A stretch of 64,000 nucleotides of DNA from Dermatemys mawii (GCA_007922305.1 ML677364.1:18126260-18190259); one strand, 5' to 3'; positions 10,296 to 22,667 are shown, counted from the stretch's first letter. Numbers and translations are program-made. The notes: generated by a model from the sequence alone, not told the origin.

Positions 10296-10482
10296 CACTG
10301 CTACCTCTATATAATGCTGTCCTCGGGAGCCAAAAAATCGTATTGCAGTATAGGTGAAACTGCGTTATATCGAAGCCAGACTGATCCACCAGAATGCGCA
10401 GCCATGCCCCCAAGAGCGCTCCTTTACTGCGTTATATCAGAATTTGCCTTATATCAGACTGCGTTATATCGAGGAAGCAGTG
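10296..10482. mobile_element. 187-bp Tc1/mariner (Tigger-like) MITE
   Basis: The ends CACTGCTACCTCTATATAA and TTATATCGAGGAAGCAGTG are inverted repeats, and the element is flanked by TA on both sides (10294-10295 and 10483-10484), the target site of Tc1/mariner elements. The interior repeats 'actgcgttatatcg' several times. The open frames here are repeat-derived. Confidence 0.8.
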
Positions 10483-10484
10483 TA

Positions 10485-11130
10485 TCTGAGAGCAGAAATG
10501 TTATTTATTGCATGGTTCACAGAACTTGGTACTCAATTTTTTTGAACCAGTGAGTGAGCAGGCCTTTAGCGTGTCAAATGCTGATTCCTTAATGAATCGT
10601 CTTCTCTGGAAATGCTCTGAGCTCCTATTAGTGATTGGTGTAACCACAGACCGCCTGGCTGCCTTTTATTCTCTTCATTCTTTTCATTCAGATTGCTCTC
10701 CTTTTGGGTATATTTGTGGTACTCCAATAAATAACATTTTTCAGCTTATTGCAAGTGACTGTTTTAACCCCCAGGTTTCTGTAGGCTACTAATGATATCA
10801 TTCTGCTACATTCCTTAAAGCTGACAGCTTGACAGCTTAAAGGTTAACCGTAAATATCATTAATGAGAATGATTTGACTAATGATAGCACATTGATAGAT
10901 TTGAGCTACCAAATATTTCTTCTTTCAAAGGGACAAATACTCTTTGTCCCTGGTATAATTCTGACTAATGTTGATATGCTGATATAGTGGCCTTTGATTT
11001 TGATAGACTGAGGTCAAGATTTTCAAATGACTGCTGATTTTGAATATCCATTTTAAAGGGACTTGATTTTTCAGAAAGTGCCGACCATCTGTCCTCTGGA
11101 AATCAGGTCTTTAATAGCATATTTATAAAC
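10485..11130. other. No gene or repeat recognised
   Basis: AT-rich sequence. The small open frame 10508-10792 has no family resemblance. Confidence 0.4.
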
Positions 11131-11189
11131 ATGTGTGTCTGTTTGTTTTGCAAAGTCTCTATTAAAAGAATCAGAATTGTTAGGTCACA

Positions 11190-11994
11190 AACTGCCACTC
11201 ATCTTCAACCCTTATTTCTTCCACATCCTATATCCATGCTGTGGTCACATTTTTCAGCTTTTTTCTCACTTCATTTCAAAAGTCCTTACCTTCTGTTCCA
11301 TCCCACTGGCCAGTTCAGTCACCCAAGATCTAATCTCATCCTTTCTTCCGCCTCTATTGTATTTTTATTACTAACATGTCTCCCCTCTAGTCCATCCAAA
11401 ATGCTGTTGCCAGATTCATCTCTCTCGCCCAATACCATGTTTTTGGCATAGCGTCCCCTTTTTGAGTTATTCTCTGACTCCACACTTTGCACACATCAAG
11501 TTTCAACTTTTTGTTTTGCTTTCAAGACCCTGCATCACTCAGCTTCTGGCTACATCTTTGATCTTATTTTCTGTCTTGCCCTGGCCTCCTCCACTCTACT
11601 GATGATGCTACTTTCAACATCCTCTTCACTAATGCCACTCTGCCTTCTTCCAGGCTGTCCCTTATGTTTGGTTTGGAAAGCCTTTTCAAAATCTCTTGGT
11701 TTACCCAGTTCACTCCTAAACCATCATTCTGGCATCATAAATAAACAAGTGCATTTACACTTAAAAACAACAACTGCAACAGAAACATTTGAAATTAGAG
11801 GTGTGGCTAAGTCTAGTAACCATGGAAGATAATGGCTAGACCCTGTTTCTCGCATCATTCATCTTCTTGTGATGTGGTGTTTTATCTTTAGCTGTCTGCC
11901 AAGCCTATCATTTAGAATATACTCGTTCTCTCTCTGTTTCCTGTGAAGTGCTTTGTACGCTTGTGAATGCTGTAAAATAAATAATAGAATAAAC
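11190..11994 (+). mobile_element. L2/L3-like LINE 3' remnant
   Basis: The middle (about 11390-11700) reads, with frame changes, like the C-terminal end of L2/L3 reverse transcriptases: 'ccatccaaaatgctgttgccagattcatc', then the 'ttcaagaccctgcatcactcagcttctggctac' block. The 3' end 'gtgaagtgctttgtacgcttgtgaatgctgtaaaataaataat' has the usual form of the L2/L3 3' tail with a short AAT-rich repeat. No open frame is left. Confidence 0.5.
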
Positions 11995-13255
11995 TTTGAT
12001 TGGCTGGCTGTGAATCTTTTGTATTACCGCTTCTTGGGTTTTTTGTGTGTGTATGTGTGTATGGTGGGAGTGGTGTTGTTTCTTTGTTTACTTTTTGTGT
12101 GGACAAAAAGGAGACGCTTATTTTCTCAGGCTGTCAAACACTTTTTATGAGCATGAAGTGGTGCTTTAAGGAACAACATATTTGAGCTATATCAAGACAG
12201 AGAACAATAGAGTACTATACATCAGACTACTTCCTTTCAGGTTTTATAACTGCAAAATAGTTTTCCACAGGCAGTCAGACTGGTCGGGGAAAAAAAGTTA
12301 GGTGCTCTTCCAACCTCCATCCATAAAATAAGGTCCACCCATGTGATTGCCAAGAACAGATGCTGCTCACAGTAGATTGTGCAGATGTAAAAAATGAGGT
12401 TGTGCAACTCATGGGGTTTCTTGGGCCTTGGCAGGGCCTTGAACATGCCATGGGCTCTGCTAGGCTTCTTCAACTTGGCTCCTTCCTTAGTGGGGGAAAA
12501 TAAATGGTGGCATCTCCCATGTAGCATCCACTGGTGACACTAAAAATGAGATGTCATGCTCAGTAAACTGAACAGCTCCATGACCCTTCCAATGAAACAG
12601 TCATCAATACTGACATTCAAATTATCATTGGGCATCTGACGATGGATGTGGCAGTTTGCATCACACATTGTTAGGGTTCCAGGCTCTTTGTAGACTCACA
12701 CACACCTAGTTTATGCTTGCTTCACATTTCTGAGGTTTTTTCCACAAACATAATAGCTAGAAATTGACTTTTGGAAAAAAAAAAAAAAAAAAAAAAGAGA
12801 GAGCTGCAGATTAAGACTGTATCATTTTGTATCAATACCATGTCTAGGTGTGTACTGGCTGTTTCTAAGCCCTGGCTTTGCATGCTCTAAAAAGCACACT
12901 TTGTTGCTTCAGTTTTCCTGTCACTGCTGAGCTGTTTTTCAGTTTTCTCCCTGTTGGGGAAAGAAGACAGAAGAGAGAGAGGAATCTAATAATCCTTACC
13001 AGAGATATTGCCGCTGAACACAGAAAATGTCTGAAAGCCGTTCATGTGCAATACTGAACAATTAATATTGCCATCTATGTTTAAGCCTAGTAGCATAGCA
13101 CTTAGACCATCTAGCTATTTATATAGCCTTTAGCATCACAGTATATGAACAGTTCCCAGGTATTAGAAGTGGGAGCAAAACCAATATGGCCTTGGTTCTG
13201 GTGAAGTGTGCAAAGCTGATTTCAGCTCATGGAGTCAAGCCTCTGGAAAGTCATG
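11995..13255. other. Unassigned; contains an A22 tract
   Basis: An uninterrupted run of 22 A lies at 12775-12796. A minus-strand open frame of 96 codons (12237-12527) was examined and matches no family known to me; it is preceded by a stop in the same frame. It is not called as a gene. Confidence 0.4.
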
Positions 13256-13779
13256 GGCCGTGTCTATACCACAAAATTATGTCGACTTACATTACATAAG
13301 AATACAGCTGCCACAATTAGTGCATTGGTTGTGCACATGTATACTTGGCTCCTTATTTCAGCAGTTCATGTACTCACCAGGAGGGCTTGTATCGATGCAG
13401 TACACTATGGGTAGGTATCCCATGTGCAACTCACCAAGATCCAGCAGACTGTCTTTTGGGAAATTTTGACAAAGCATGACGGGGCCAAAATGAGGAGTGG
13501 CTGGGAACATGGGGTCAACTTCCCTGTCTGCAATGTTTTCTCTTTTCGATAATTTCACACCCTTTTTTCAAAATCTCTCTTTGCTGTCCGCCATTTATGA
13601 GAGAATCATGGAGCCTACACAGCTCTGAGCCATTGTCATGAGCATTGAAAGAACAGATTGCACAATCCTGGACTAATTGCAGAGCCACAGGTAGAAACAA
13701 ATGAGTGGGGAACATTACAACTGGAGTACAAGTTGCTGTGGGACACAGCAGGAACCAGTTCAAGGTTGTTGGTAGTAGT

Positions 13780-14710
13780 CAGAAAAGATGGTGGAGCACC
13801 ACTTCTGGGTCTGAGAAACAAGCGGTGACCGCTGGGATCACATCATAATGCAGGTTTGGAATGAGGAACAGAGGATGCAGAACTTTTGAATGCACAACAC
13901 CACATTCCTAGATCTCTGCGCTGAGCTCACCCAAGCCCTCCAGTGCAGGGACACTAAAATGGGAGCTGCACTGACAGTGGAGAAGTGAGTTGTAATTGCA
14001 CTATGGAAACTTGCAATGCCAGTAAGTTGGGAATCTCTTTGAATTCATATTTGGAGTCAGGAAATCTGCCACAGGGGCCATTGTGATGAAAGTGTGCAGG
14101 GCCATTAATTGCCTCCTGCTTCACAGGACTGTGACTCTTTACAACATGCAGAACACACTCTATGGATTTGCAGTTACGGAGTTCTGGAACTGCGGTGGCA
14201 TGATAGACAGCACTCATATCCCTATTTTGGTACCAGACAATCTTCCCACTGCGTACGTCAACACAAAGGGCTACTTTTCTATGGTTACACAAGCACTGGT
14301 GGATCGTTGGGGATGCTTCACTGACATTGGTGTGGGCTGGTCAGGGAAGGGACATCACGCTCGCATCTTAAAGAACTGAAGGACTCTTCAGAAAGCTGAA
14401 AGCAAGGACTTTCTTTTCTGACTTGCAGATTACTACTGGGAATGTCGAAATGCCAGCAGCGATCCTGGGTGACCCAGCCTACCCTAGCTCCCTTGGCCCA
14501 TGAAGCTATACACTAGACACCATGACAGCACCAAGAAAATATTTAACTACCAGTTCAGCAGTTGCAAAATGATAGTTGAATGTACTTTGGTCATTTGAAG
14601 GGATGCTGGTGGTATTTACTCACAAGATTGGACCTCAGTGCGAAAAATATCCCAAGTGTTATAGCTTCCTGCTGCGCCTTGCATAATATATGTGAAGCAA
14701 AATGTCAGCA
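13780..14710 (+). pseudogene. PIF/Harbinger DDE transposase, broken
   Basis: PIF/Harbinger transposases (relatives of vertebrate HARBI1) cut and join element ends at a short target through a DDE catalytic core. The longest open part, 14083-14379, holds FWNCGGMIDSTHIPI (residues 34-48, first catalytic Asp at 42), YVNTKGYFSMVTQALVD, and FTDIGVGWSGKGHHARI (79-95). In the family the last block normally reads ...HDARI; the Asp is His here. A stop follows. After a +1 frameshift GNVEMPAAILGDPAYP appears at 14438-14485, and MIVECTL at 14569-14589 holds the expected catalytic Glu. LSAKNIPSVIASCC and LHNICEAK at 14640-14700 close the domain. The N-terminal part (13780-14080) is readable only with stops. 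The gene is dead. Confidence 0.85.
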
Positions 14711-15089
14711 TGTGTTGTGAACTAATAAAGATGAATTCTGTTCAAAATAATAACATTTTATTCTGTAACAAAATCAGTGTAAAAAAGCCCTGCACATGTT
14801 TTTTAAAAAAAGACATTTAAAACTTAATGCATTAAGAAAAAAGAACTCATGAAGTGGAAAGAACATTCATGTCCATTTCAGCTACACCTACACCAACTGT
14901 GGCTTTCATAGGACAGTGTATGTGAGGCGTGATTGTCTTTAATGTCCCTGGGATTTAGTGATGGGGTAGTGCAGGAACCCTTGATGTCACATGGAATGTT
15001 GGGGGTCCCAATACGGTGGTCTCAATGGGCTGGCGAGGGAGGCAATCCTGGGATTGTTGAACCTTCAGGTTCACCAGAGTCTGCAGTAT

Positions 15090-16650
15090 CTATATTTGCT
15101 GCTGGAAAACCCCCATTGTGTCCTGGTGCATCTCCTTCTCCTTTTCCTGCTGGGCCTCCTGGGCCTTTCTCATCTCCAGTCTTTTCTTCTCTAGGCTGTC
15201 TGCAATGTCGATCCTCCAGATTCTGTGTTTGCAATCTGATGCAGCACTGGCTTGCAAGGCCTCGTTGACTATGTCATCCCAAGTTGTCTCGTTCCCCTCC
15301 TCATCTGGTTCAGGCATTCCATTGGTGTGAAGGAAAGACCTTGAAGACTGCAATGGCAGCAGCTGAAGATAAAACACAGAGAGGTACCACTGTCAGCATA
15401 TTCACTAAAGAAAGTGAAACTTAAGATGCTGAATTTGCTCCCCTAAAGTTTAAGGACTATTTTCTCACTTCTGCTTAAGATTGCCATCCACAGCACCAAC
15501 CATGATGAATATGGCCTGCTGAGGGTTGGGAAAACAAGGAGCGAATTGCTAGTAGTATAGGAGAGTCAGTGTCACTGAATACTGGTACAGTTTTCCACGG
15601 GCAGTGGTGATTTTAGTTGATATCTCACTCCTGAGTGTACGAAGTCAGAGAGAGCACAGCTGCTGCCATCCCAAAGCTTCCTGGGCCTGATTGCTGCTAG
15701 CCTGTGTACTGCAATGATGCCTGCTGAATGTCATGGGAAATGTTCTACCATGGAGGAAGAAATAAGGCAGCCCTCCTTAGAAACCTTTAGCAGAGGATTG
15801 CAGAGAACCTCCAGGAAAGTTTCATCAAGATTTCTCAGGAGGATTCGTACGTAGAGAACCAAATGGCTCTGCATGCCCCCACTACTTAACTCTAGAGGGG
15901 AATGAAAAGTAGATAACAATTCCACCTCTCTTGGTTGCACAGCTACTTCTTGAAGCCTGAGCAAATTAATAAAAAGTCGAAGATATGTCCTGCTACTTTG
16001 GGGGAGGGAAATCACTGTAACAGAAAATGTATCTGCATGCTTATCTGAGGTTCTTTCCCCGGCATCGACTTTGCCTGTGCTTGATTGGTGGGACTGGCTA
16101 GAATGTGGTGTAGTCAAAAACAGATCCTGGCTTGCTGCACATCTAGATCCCCCAGTCACCTTTCCCCCATAGTCTTCCTCCTTCTCTTCCTCATCCACCA
16201 CCTTTTCCTCCTTACTGTTCATGGCAGGGGCCTGTGACTTGGGATCCTCACAGGTATCCACAGTGCTGTGGGGCAGAAAGGGGGTGGTCTCTGCCAAGTA
16301 TGGCACGTAGCCCTTTGTAAAAGCAGCAGGTGTGCATCTTTGCACTGGATTGATTGTTGACGTCTCTGGCTTAATCGTATGCCTGCAGAGGCTCCTTGGC
16401 TTGTAAGTGGCACTGCTGCTGATTCCTGTTGTACACCTTCTCCTGCATCCCCTGAGCAATCTGTTCATAGATATCTATATTTCTATGGCTAGTTTGGAGC
16501 TGTTCCTTCACAGCCTCTTCTCTCCACAGGCCCAGAAGATCCAATGTATTTTGTCTACTCCAGGAAGAAGTGGATCTGAAACATGTCATTGGCATGGTCA
16601 GCTGGGCAGTTGCACCCAACAACAGAGAGCTGCTAAGGGTGCTCGCCAAG
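15090..16650 (-). pseudogene. Myb/SANT-like partner protein of the Harbinger element, broken
   Basis: PIF/Harbinger elements carry a second gene for a Myb/SANT (trihelix) DNA-binding protein that binds element ends and brings the transposase into the nucleus. On the minus strand the open part 16371-16649 reads WSRQNTLDLLGLWREEAV (residues 30-47) then IDIYEQIAQGM and YNRNQQQC, which is the trihelix fold. Downstream, 16110-16220 encodes an acidic stretch VVDEEEKEEDYGG in another frame, and 15090-15377 encodes a charged helical end with EKKRLEMRKAQEAQQEKEK, the likely coiled-coil tail. The three pieces lie in different frames and the piece between them is not open. It is convergent with the transposase gene. 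Confidence 0.75.
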
Positions 16651-16984
16651 CCAGGTATTCAGGAAAAGGAATTTCAGAAATTCACAGGGCTTTAAAGGGG
16701 AGGGGAAGCTTCTGGTCTCATTTACTTCTGAGCAGTGGAGTTCACCATGGTGACCAGAAAAGTCATTGTGGAACAGCTACGAGAGGACTGTTAGAGTTGA
16801 CATAAGTATAGCAGTGTCTGCACTCGCGCTGCATCGACCTGAGTACATCGACCATAGCTCTATGCTCTTCAGGGAGGTCTTGCATTGATGGGAGATAAAT
16901 TTAAGTGTAGACGTGTACAACTAGGTTGATGTTAGCTGCCTTGCCTTGCCCTGCCCAAACTTTGAGGTGTAGACCAGGCCATAG

Positions 16985-17985
16985 AGTGCCTATAGTGTGG
17001 GGTGGGATGCAGTGATGTTTCTGGAAAGTGGGGAGTTTAGGTGCTGCTAGGGACTGTTAAATGAACTCTTGGCTCAGGCATGAGGACAGTTTCTAGTACT
17101 TAAGCAAAGCAAAGCAAGGGTTAATGCTTGTTCAGCCTGTGATGGTTGTTTTGTTTTTTTTTGTTTTGGTTTTTTTTTGAGTAGGAAGAAAGGAAGCATA
17201 GGGCATCACTACCTAATGCATTGCAAATCTTTATTCTTCACTGCTTTTTGTAGTAGTTTATCCATGTGCAAAGTGAGTGAAAAATGCCATGCAATCAGAA
17301 TGCAGTGTTTTGAGTTCATTTTGTACAGATGTAAATGACTATACAAGATACCAGGCAGTGGAGAATCAGGCCCATGGTATTTTTGGCATTAGAGATGAAG
17401 AAATAATTCAATCTCTTCATTTAGAGAAGACAGTTGTATGTGAAGAATTCACAAGAGGAACGGTAAACTACTATTGAGTAAAGTCATGCTTCATTCATAC
17501 AACATGGTTATTTTTGCTTGATACTAGATCATTTTAGAGGATGACGTGAGGAATAGAAGGGGCATTATTGGGTTGATAGATCTATTTGTCTCATGCAGTT
17601 CTAGAACCCACAATGCATCATCCTGACACATTTTCATTGTGTTATTATTCCATAGGAATGACAGAAAGTGTATACCTGTGTGTGTGGAGGGGTGGGGGAG
17701 TTCTGTGATGCATCAGGATTTTCTAAACATCTGTGGAGACAGGCTGTAGTCATGGAATCTTGTGCTTATGAATTAAACAATTAGACTGTAGGATTTCCCT
17801 AGTTTATCTTATGCAAAAGGATGTCACAGACACCATTAATAATTGTGATATGATGTTTAGTTATAGCTACATTTTGCCAGGGGGGGCACCCTGATAAGTG
17901 CTTCTCTCTCTTGGGCCTAATAAGTATTTAATTCTTTATATGAAGGGGAACAGCTTCAACTGGAGATGGAGAGCATAGGCAGGAG
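16985..17985. other. No gene or repeat recognised
   Basis: Mixed sequence with T-rich runs near 17150-17180. The 66-codon open frame at 17277-17477 matches nothing known. Confidence 0.4.
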
Positions 17986-18235
17986 AGATTCTGTAGCTCA
18001 GTTTATTTTGGTATAAGCTTTCATGGGCTAGAACCCACTTCATCAGATGCATAGAGTGGAACATAGGGTAGGAAGATATATACAGAGAACATGAAAAGGT
18101 GGAACCATACCAGCTTTAAGTGGCTTAATCAATCAATTAAAGTGAGCTATTAACAGCAGAAGGAAAAAACTTTTGTAGTGATAATCAGGATGGCCCATTT
18201 CAAGCAGTTGGCTGGGTCATTACACAAATTGAATC
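17985..18235. repeat. Interspersed repeat, class uncertain
   Basis: The phrase 'gtataagctttcatgggctagaacccacttcatcagatgcat' followed by 'gatggcccatttcaagcagttg' is one I recognise as a very common repeat of reptile genomes. I cannot name its class with confidence. Both edges are approximate. Confidence 0.45.
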
Positions 18236-18396
18236 TATTTTTCCCATGTTTGCAATCTAAAAGTATTCCCTGAGAAGAATTTTTTTATTTGAAACCATCA
18301 AAACTTTTCGTGTTGATGATGTTTGAATATTTCATTCTGTCTTTTAATTTATATGAAAATGTTATGTTTTATATTATATCCATGCTATTAAATATA

Positions 18397-18930
18397 CAGT
18401 GGAGCCCTGGTATAACACACCCCCGCTATAACGCAAATCCGGATATAACGAGATTATACCGTGGCTCCCAAGTCCTTGTTCTCTGTCCCCGGCAGGCACG
18501 GGGGCCACGACTTCTCTCCCCTGCTGGGCAGTGCGGAGAGAAGCTGCAGCCGCACTTGCGAGGGACAGAGAACTCTGGACTGCAGGAGGGGGCTGTGGCT
18601 TCTCTCCCCTCTGCCCAGCAAGGAAGAGAAACTGTGGCTCCATCCTACCTGGGACAGAGAACTCTGGGGCTGCAGACTGCAGCCTGGGAGTTCTCTGTGG
18701 AAGCCGTGGCCTCCATGCCTGCCTGGGGCAGGGAACACCGGCGCCTGCAGCCCTGGAGTCCCCTGTACCGGCAGGCGTGGGGCAGCGGCTTCTCTCCCCT
18801 GCTGGGCAGCGGGGAGAGAAGCCCCAGCCCCCGCCTGCCAGGGACCGAGACCCCACTTTAGCGCAACTCCGCATTTAGTGCAATGGGATTTCTTGGATCC
18901 CATTTCTTGCATTATAGCGGGGCTCCACTG
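18397..18930. mobile_element. 534-bp Tigger-type MITE with tandem GC-rich hairpins
   Basis: The ends CAGTGGAGCCCTGGTATAA and TTATAGCGGGGCTCCACTG are inverted repeats and the element is flanked by TA (18395-18396 and 18931-18932), as for Tc1/mariner. Subterminal TATAACG-type motifs agree with Tigger-like ends. The interior has about four tandem units of roughly 90-100 bp, starting near 18511, 18599, 18690 and 18789, most of which can fold on themselves (CTTCTCTCCCC ... GGGGAGAGAAG). The long overlapping frames on both strands come from this repeat. Confidence 0.85.
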
Positions 18931-18999
18931 TATGACATTTATTATTAATATTTAGTATTTTACAAACTCTGAAGAAATCAAGATAGAAAATTGCACATT

Positions 19000-19318
19000 T
19001 CTGAAATGTTTCCATTCTGCATCAGAACAAAGTCAGAAATGAAAAATTTCCCACAAAATGGATTTTCAAACAATAGTTCTGAGAGAACAGAAATAGAATC
19101 TTCAAAAATGTCTAGACAGGAGCCTGGAGACCTGGTGGGTGATAGTACTCCCTGGGTTGCCTGGCTATCCAGCAGCCTGTCTGTTCAAGCTGCCAGGTTC
19201 TTTGGGCTACGTAGCTCCCAGGGATCCCCAGCAGCTTCCCAGGTTGCCCAGATCCCTGGCTAGCTGGCCCTTTGACTGCCTGACTCTGTTCCATCAAAAC
19301 ATTTTAGCTAGCTCTACT
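19000..19318. mobile_element. MITE of the AGAGCTGGTC family with GC-rich insert
   Basis: The right end reads 'ccatcaaaacattttagctagctcta' and the left part 'gaaaaatttcccacaaaatggattttc', as in the elements at 2697 and 7894. The middle (19120-19270) is a CCAGGTTGCC-rich, partly repeated stretch. Confidence 0.35.
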
Positions 19319-19329
19319 TTCAACACTTT

Positions 19330-21530
19330 CTAATGATATTTTAAGTGGGTTGTATTTAAAGATTTCTGGTGCCTGGGCCCATAGACCTGTAACAGTATGT
19401 AAAACTTTCACCAGGAGTCTGTGACTGCTGAGTCATGTAGTAGTTCTGGCAAGAAACATCTTTTCCCCTTGCTATTTATCCAGTGAGATTTGCTTTGGTA
19501 GCCAGTGGAGAATGTTGGGCTGTGGTAATCAGATAAATCAGAGTATGAACATGCTGCATTTTGGGGTGAGGACACTGGTGCTGTCAATCTTGGAACTAGC
19601 ATGCTGATCAAATCGTGGAGTATCACATTACTATCACGAAGTCTTTCATATGTTCTAATCCCTGGTGGGATTAAATGTGCTATGACAGCTTGCTTGGGGG
19701 AGCAGGGAATGCTCAGTAGTTCTTTGGCTACTGTTTTTGATGATGCACTGCTTTGGATGTCATGAAGTGAAAATCACACATAGAAACAGTGCATGAAGTT
19801 CATAATGAAACTCAGTCATGGTAATTCAGCTGGTGGCAGTGATGGCAGTTTGCATCTACAAGATCTTTCAAGAAAGTTAGATCTAAAAAAACCCAGCAGT
19901 TAGGAACTCAAGAAATACAGCTGTAATGATGCACGACTCAAATAAAATGTCTCCCCCTCCTAAACTACCTTAACTCTGTCCCATGTAGATCCCTGAAGAA
20001 AATTGAAAACTTTTTCATCATTGCACATAGTTTTTCTTTTATCAGTAACCACAAACCCCAATGTTCTTATCTTAAATCACACAATGGCTGTGCTGCTTTA
20101 TAGCTTTCAGTATGATAATATATGATGTATCATACATTCCTGATTAGAGAAATAGCATTCTTAAGGCAGTCATCTTTCTACTCCTAATTGATGGTTTAGA
20201 CCTGCTGGGTGCTGAGGACACTCATCTCCTCTTAGGAGGTGCTGAGTACCTTACAGGATTGAGTACTATAATTCCATGTAGTAGAGAATTATTCAAGTGG
20301 TATACAGGATCTGTATGTTAGTCTCCGCCTACAAACTTCACAGACTAAATTCATTAGTTTGCTCTTGCTTCTTTGTGTGCCTCTGATGATGCAAAATAGG
20401 AAAAACCTGGCTTAGCTGTGTTTATAGCTGTTCTGTGTTGCCAAAACAGCACAAAGGAATGTGGTAAAATGGCTTCTTTATGGGGCAGAGTTAAGGTACT
20501 CTAGGGCCTTGTTTGAAGAGTGCAACCTTAAATACACTCCTTGGATTTCTTTCTAACTTGTTTTGTTTTACATCTGTTGTTCTTGAAAAGTAACATACAC
20601 TCAAACCATTGGTATGTGACCGCCTCTTGACTTCACCAAATGAAATTTTCTTTATGGGAATAGAATGAAGCAGGGGTGCTTCACAATCCTGACAAATAAC
20701 ACAGCTTTTTTTTTCTGTACCCATAGCTAGCAGCTAAAATAACTATTTTTTTAACTTGCAAGTCAGCAACTTCAACATGGAGTCTCTGTGAAACAATGAG
20801 AAACAGAACCTCATGATGCAATTTTTACAATCACTTTTCAGAGTAGAATGGCACTATAAAAATCACAGAAGAAATATTTCAGCTCCTCCACTGCTCAAAT
20901 CAGTCTGTAGGGAGGTACACAACAGAAGACTGTTAATAATTATTAATGAAGCTTACTGAAATAACTGTCCACACTGTGAGGTACCACACTACCTGGGGGT
21001 GAGATTCATCCCAGCACAGAGTCTACCATGAGGTCCATGCATGATTTAAGTCAAACTTAAGACCTATTTTGGAAGACCTTAAGTGATGCAAGGGCCTTGT
21101 GCTGGCTTTCTTCATGGGATGTTTTGCCATGGGAGCACTGGTGAGGGTGTGGGCCAACAATACCCCCACTCCTCAGCCTGCAGAGTCATCCCCATGCAAG
21201 CTCGGTGGGTTTGGGCTCGACACAGGAGCCAAGCAGAACAGGCAAGCAGGAGCACATAGGAAGGGACATTGCGCTGCATCCTTCCCTAGCACCTAATGGG
21301 GAGGTCTCTGCTGGCCTCTGAGCAGCAGATCACACAAATCCCTGCTCCAGTTAGTCACTGAACACTGCCACCCCCCGGTGCGCTGAGGAGACCTGTCATC
21401 TCCAAAGGGTACCAAGCTGCCAGGTTGCATGGTATGCTTGGGACACATAACGCAGAGGCACTGGGCCTCTATATCCCTGCATAGCTCGAGACAGCCATAG
21501 GCTTCTGGGGCCACAGGTGATGACTTTTCA
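19330..21530. other. No gene or repeat recognised
   Basis: Two kilobases of unique-looking DNA. Small open frames are scattered and unsupported. From 21000 to 21500 it becomes GC-richer with no recognisable element end. Confidence 0.4.
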
Positions 21531-21534
21531 AACT

Positions 21535-21850
21535 GTTGGGGGATGCTCAACCCCTGACTCTGCCCCAGACCCCTCCCCCACTCCACCCCTTCCTCTAGGG
21601 CCCCACCCCTTCTCCCTCTCTCCCCGCCCTGCCTTTTATTGCCCAATTCTGCCTCCTCCCCCAAGTGCGCCATGTTTTCACTTCTCCCTCCTCCTTCCTA
21701 GCCTCCCTGCATGTCGCAAAAGAGCTAATTGCAGCAAGTGGGAGGTGCGGAGAGGGAGGGGGGAGGTGCTGATCTTCAGGGTCTGTCAGCGGGCAGAAGG
21801 CACTTTGGGAAGGGGTGGAGGGTTATCATGGTTCCCTCCCCACTTTGAAC
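21535..21850 (+). repeat. C-rich interspersed repeat, copy 1
   Basis: The block starts GGGGATGCTCAACCCCTGACTC, goes through C-rich sequence (CCCCACTCCACCCCTTCC), then 'gcatgtcgcaaaagagctaattgcagcaagtgggaggtgcgg'. The same order is found at 34453-34880. It is a non-coding interspersed element whose class I cannot name; open frames here are due to base composition. Confidence 0.6.
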
Positions 21851-21889
21851 TCTGGGATACAGATGTGGAGACCCACATGAAAGATGCCC

Positions 21890-22640
21890 TAACCTTATTT
21901 ATACCAGCTTAGGTTAAAAACTTCCCCAAGGCACAAATCCTTTCCCTGTCCTTGAATGGTATTGCTGCCATGACCAAATAATTGAGACAAAGATTCAGTA
22001 AAAGGATCACTTGGAGTTCCTGTTTTTCCAAAATATCCCCCCAAGCTCCTTCACCTCCTTTCCTGGGGAGGCTTGAGAATAATATACTAACCAATTGGTT
22101 ACAAAGTGAGCACAGATCAACCCACCTGGGTCTTTAGGACACTAAAAATCAATCAGATTCTTGAAAGAAGAATTTTATTTAAAAAAAATAAAAGAATCAC
22201 ACCTGTAAAATCAGGATGAAAGGTAACTTTACAGGACAAATAAAAAGATTTAAAACACAGAGCATTCTCCTCTATGCTTAGCTTCAAAGTTACAAAAAAC
22301 AGGAATAAACCTCCCTTTTAGCATAGGGAAAATTCACAAGCTAAAACAAAAGATAATCTAGTGCATTTCCTTGCTATTACTTACAATTTTTTAAACTTAT
22401 ATATATCATTTCAATAGGAGATGTTTTTTTCCTGCCTTGGACTCTCTCTGTCCAAGAGAGCACAACACAAAGAGCACAAACAAAACCTCCCCCTCCCCAC
22501 ATTTGAAAATATCTTTTTTTCCCCCCATTGGTCCTTCTGGTCAGGTACCAACTAAGTTAATTGAACTGATTAACCTCTTACAGGTAAGTGATTCTGTATC
22601 TTTTTTACTTTTACTGCATACATGAAGGTTATCCTTCCCT
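21890..22640 (-). repeat. LTR-type repeat in antisense orientation
   Basis: The stretch with 'gaatttta tttaaaaaa', 'ctgtaaaatcaggatgaaaggtaactttacagg', and 'tccttctggtcaggtaccaac' is a repeat I recognise from turtle genomes as LTR-like. Read on the minus strand it has a polyA signal (AATAAA, complement of 22174-22179). Its edges are approximate. Confidence 0.5.
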
Positions 22641-22667
22641 TTATATTTATGACAAGGGTGTCAGAAC

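Larger units (their letters stand above)
13256..16980 (+). mobile_element. PIF/Harbinger DNA transposon, full-length type, decayed
   Basis: The left end GGCCGTGTCTATACCACAAA and the right end (reverse) GGCCTGGTCTACACCTCAAA are inverted repeats. Inside are a DDE transposase pseudogene on the plus strand and a Myb/SANT-like partner pseudogene on the minus strand, the standard two-gene plan of PIF/Harbinger elements. The ends match those of the inverted copy at 51219-53571 over hundreds of bases. The length of 3.7 kb fits an autonomous element, but both genes have stops and frameshifts. A clear 3-bp duplication is not seen (ATG left, ATA right). Confidence 0.85.

Noticed and set aside
12237..12527. 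96-codon minus-strand frame with a basic N-terminal part
   Set aside because: Read for similarity to retrogenes and Harbinger partner genes; nothing convincing, and upstream sequence in the same frame has a stop.
18289..18955. Several overlapping frames of 115-190 codons on both strands
   Set aside because: All lie over the tandem hairpin units of a MITE; open on both strands due to GC-rich repeats.
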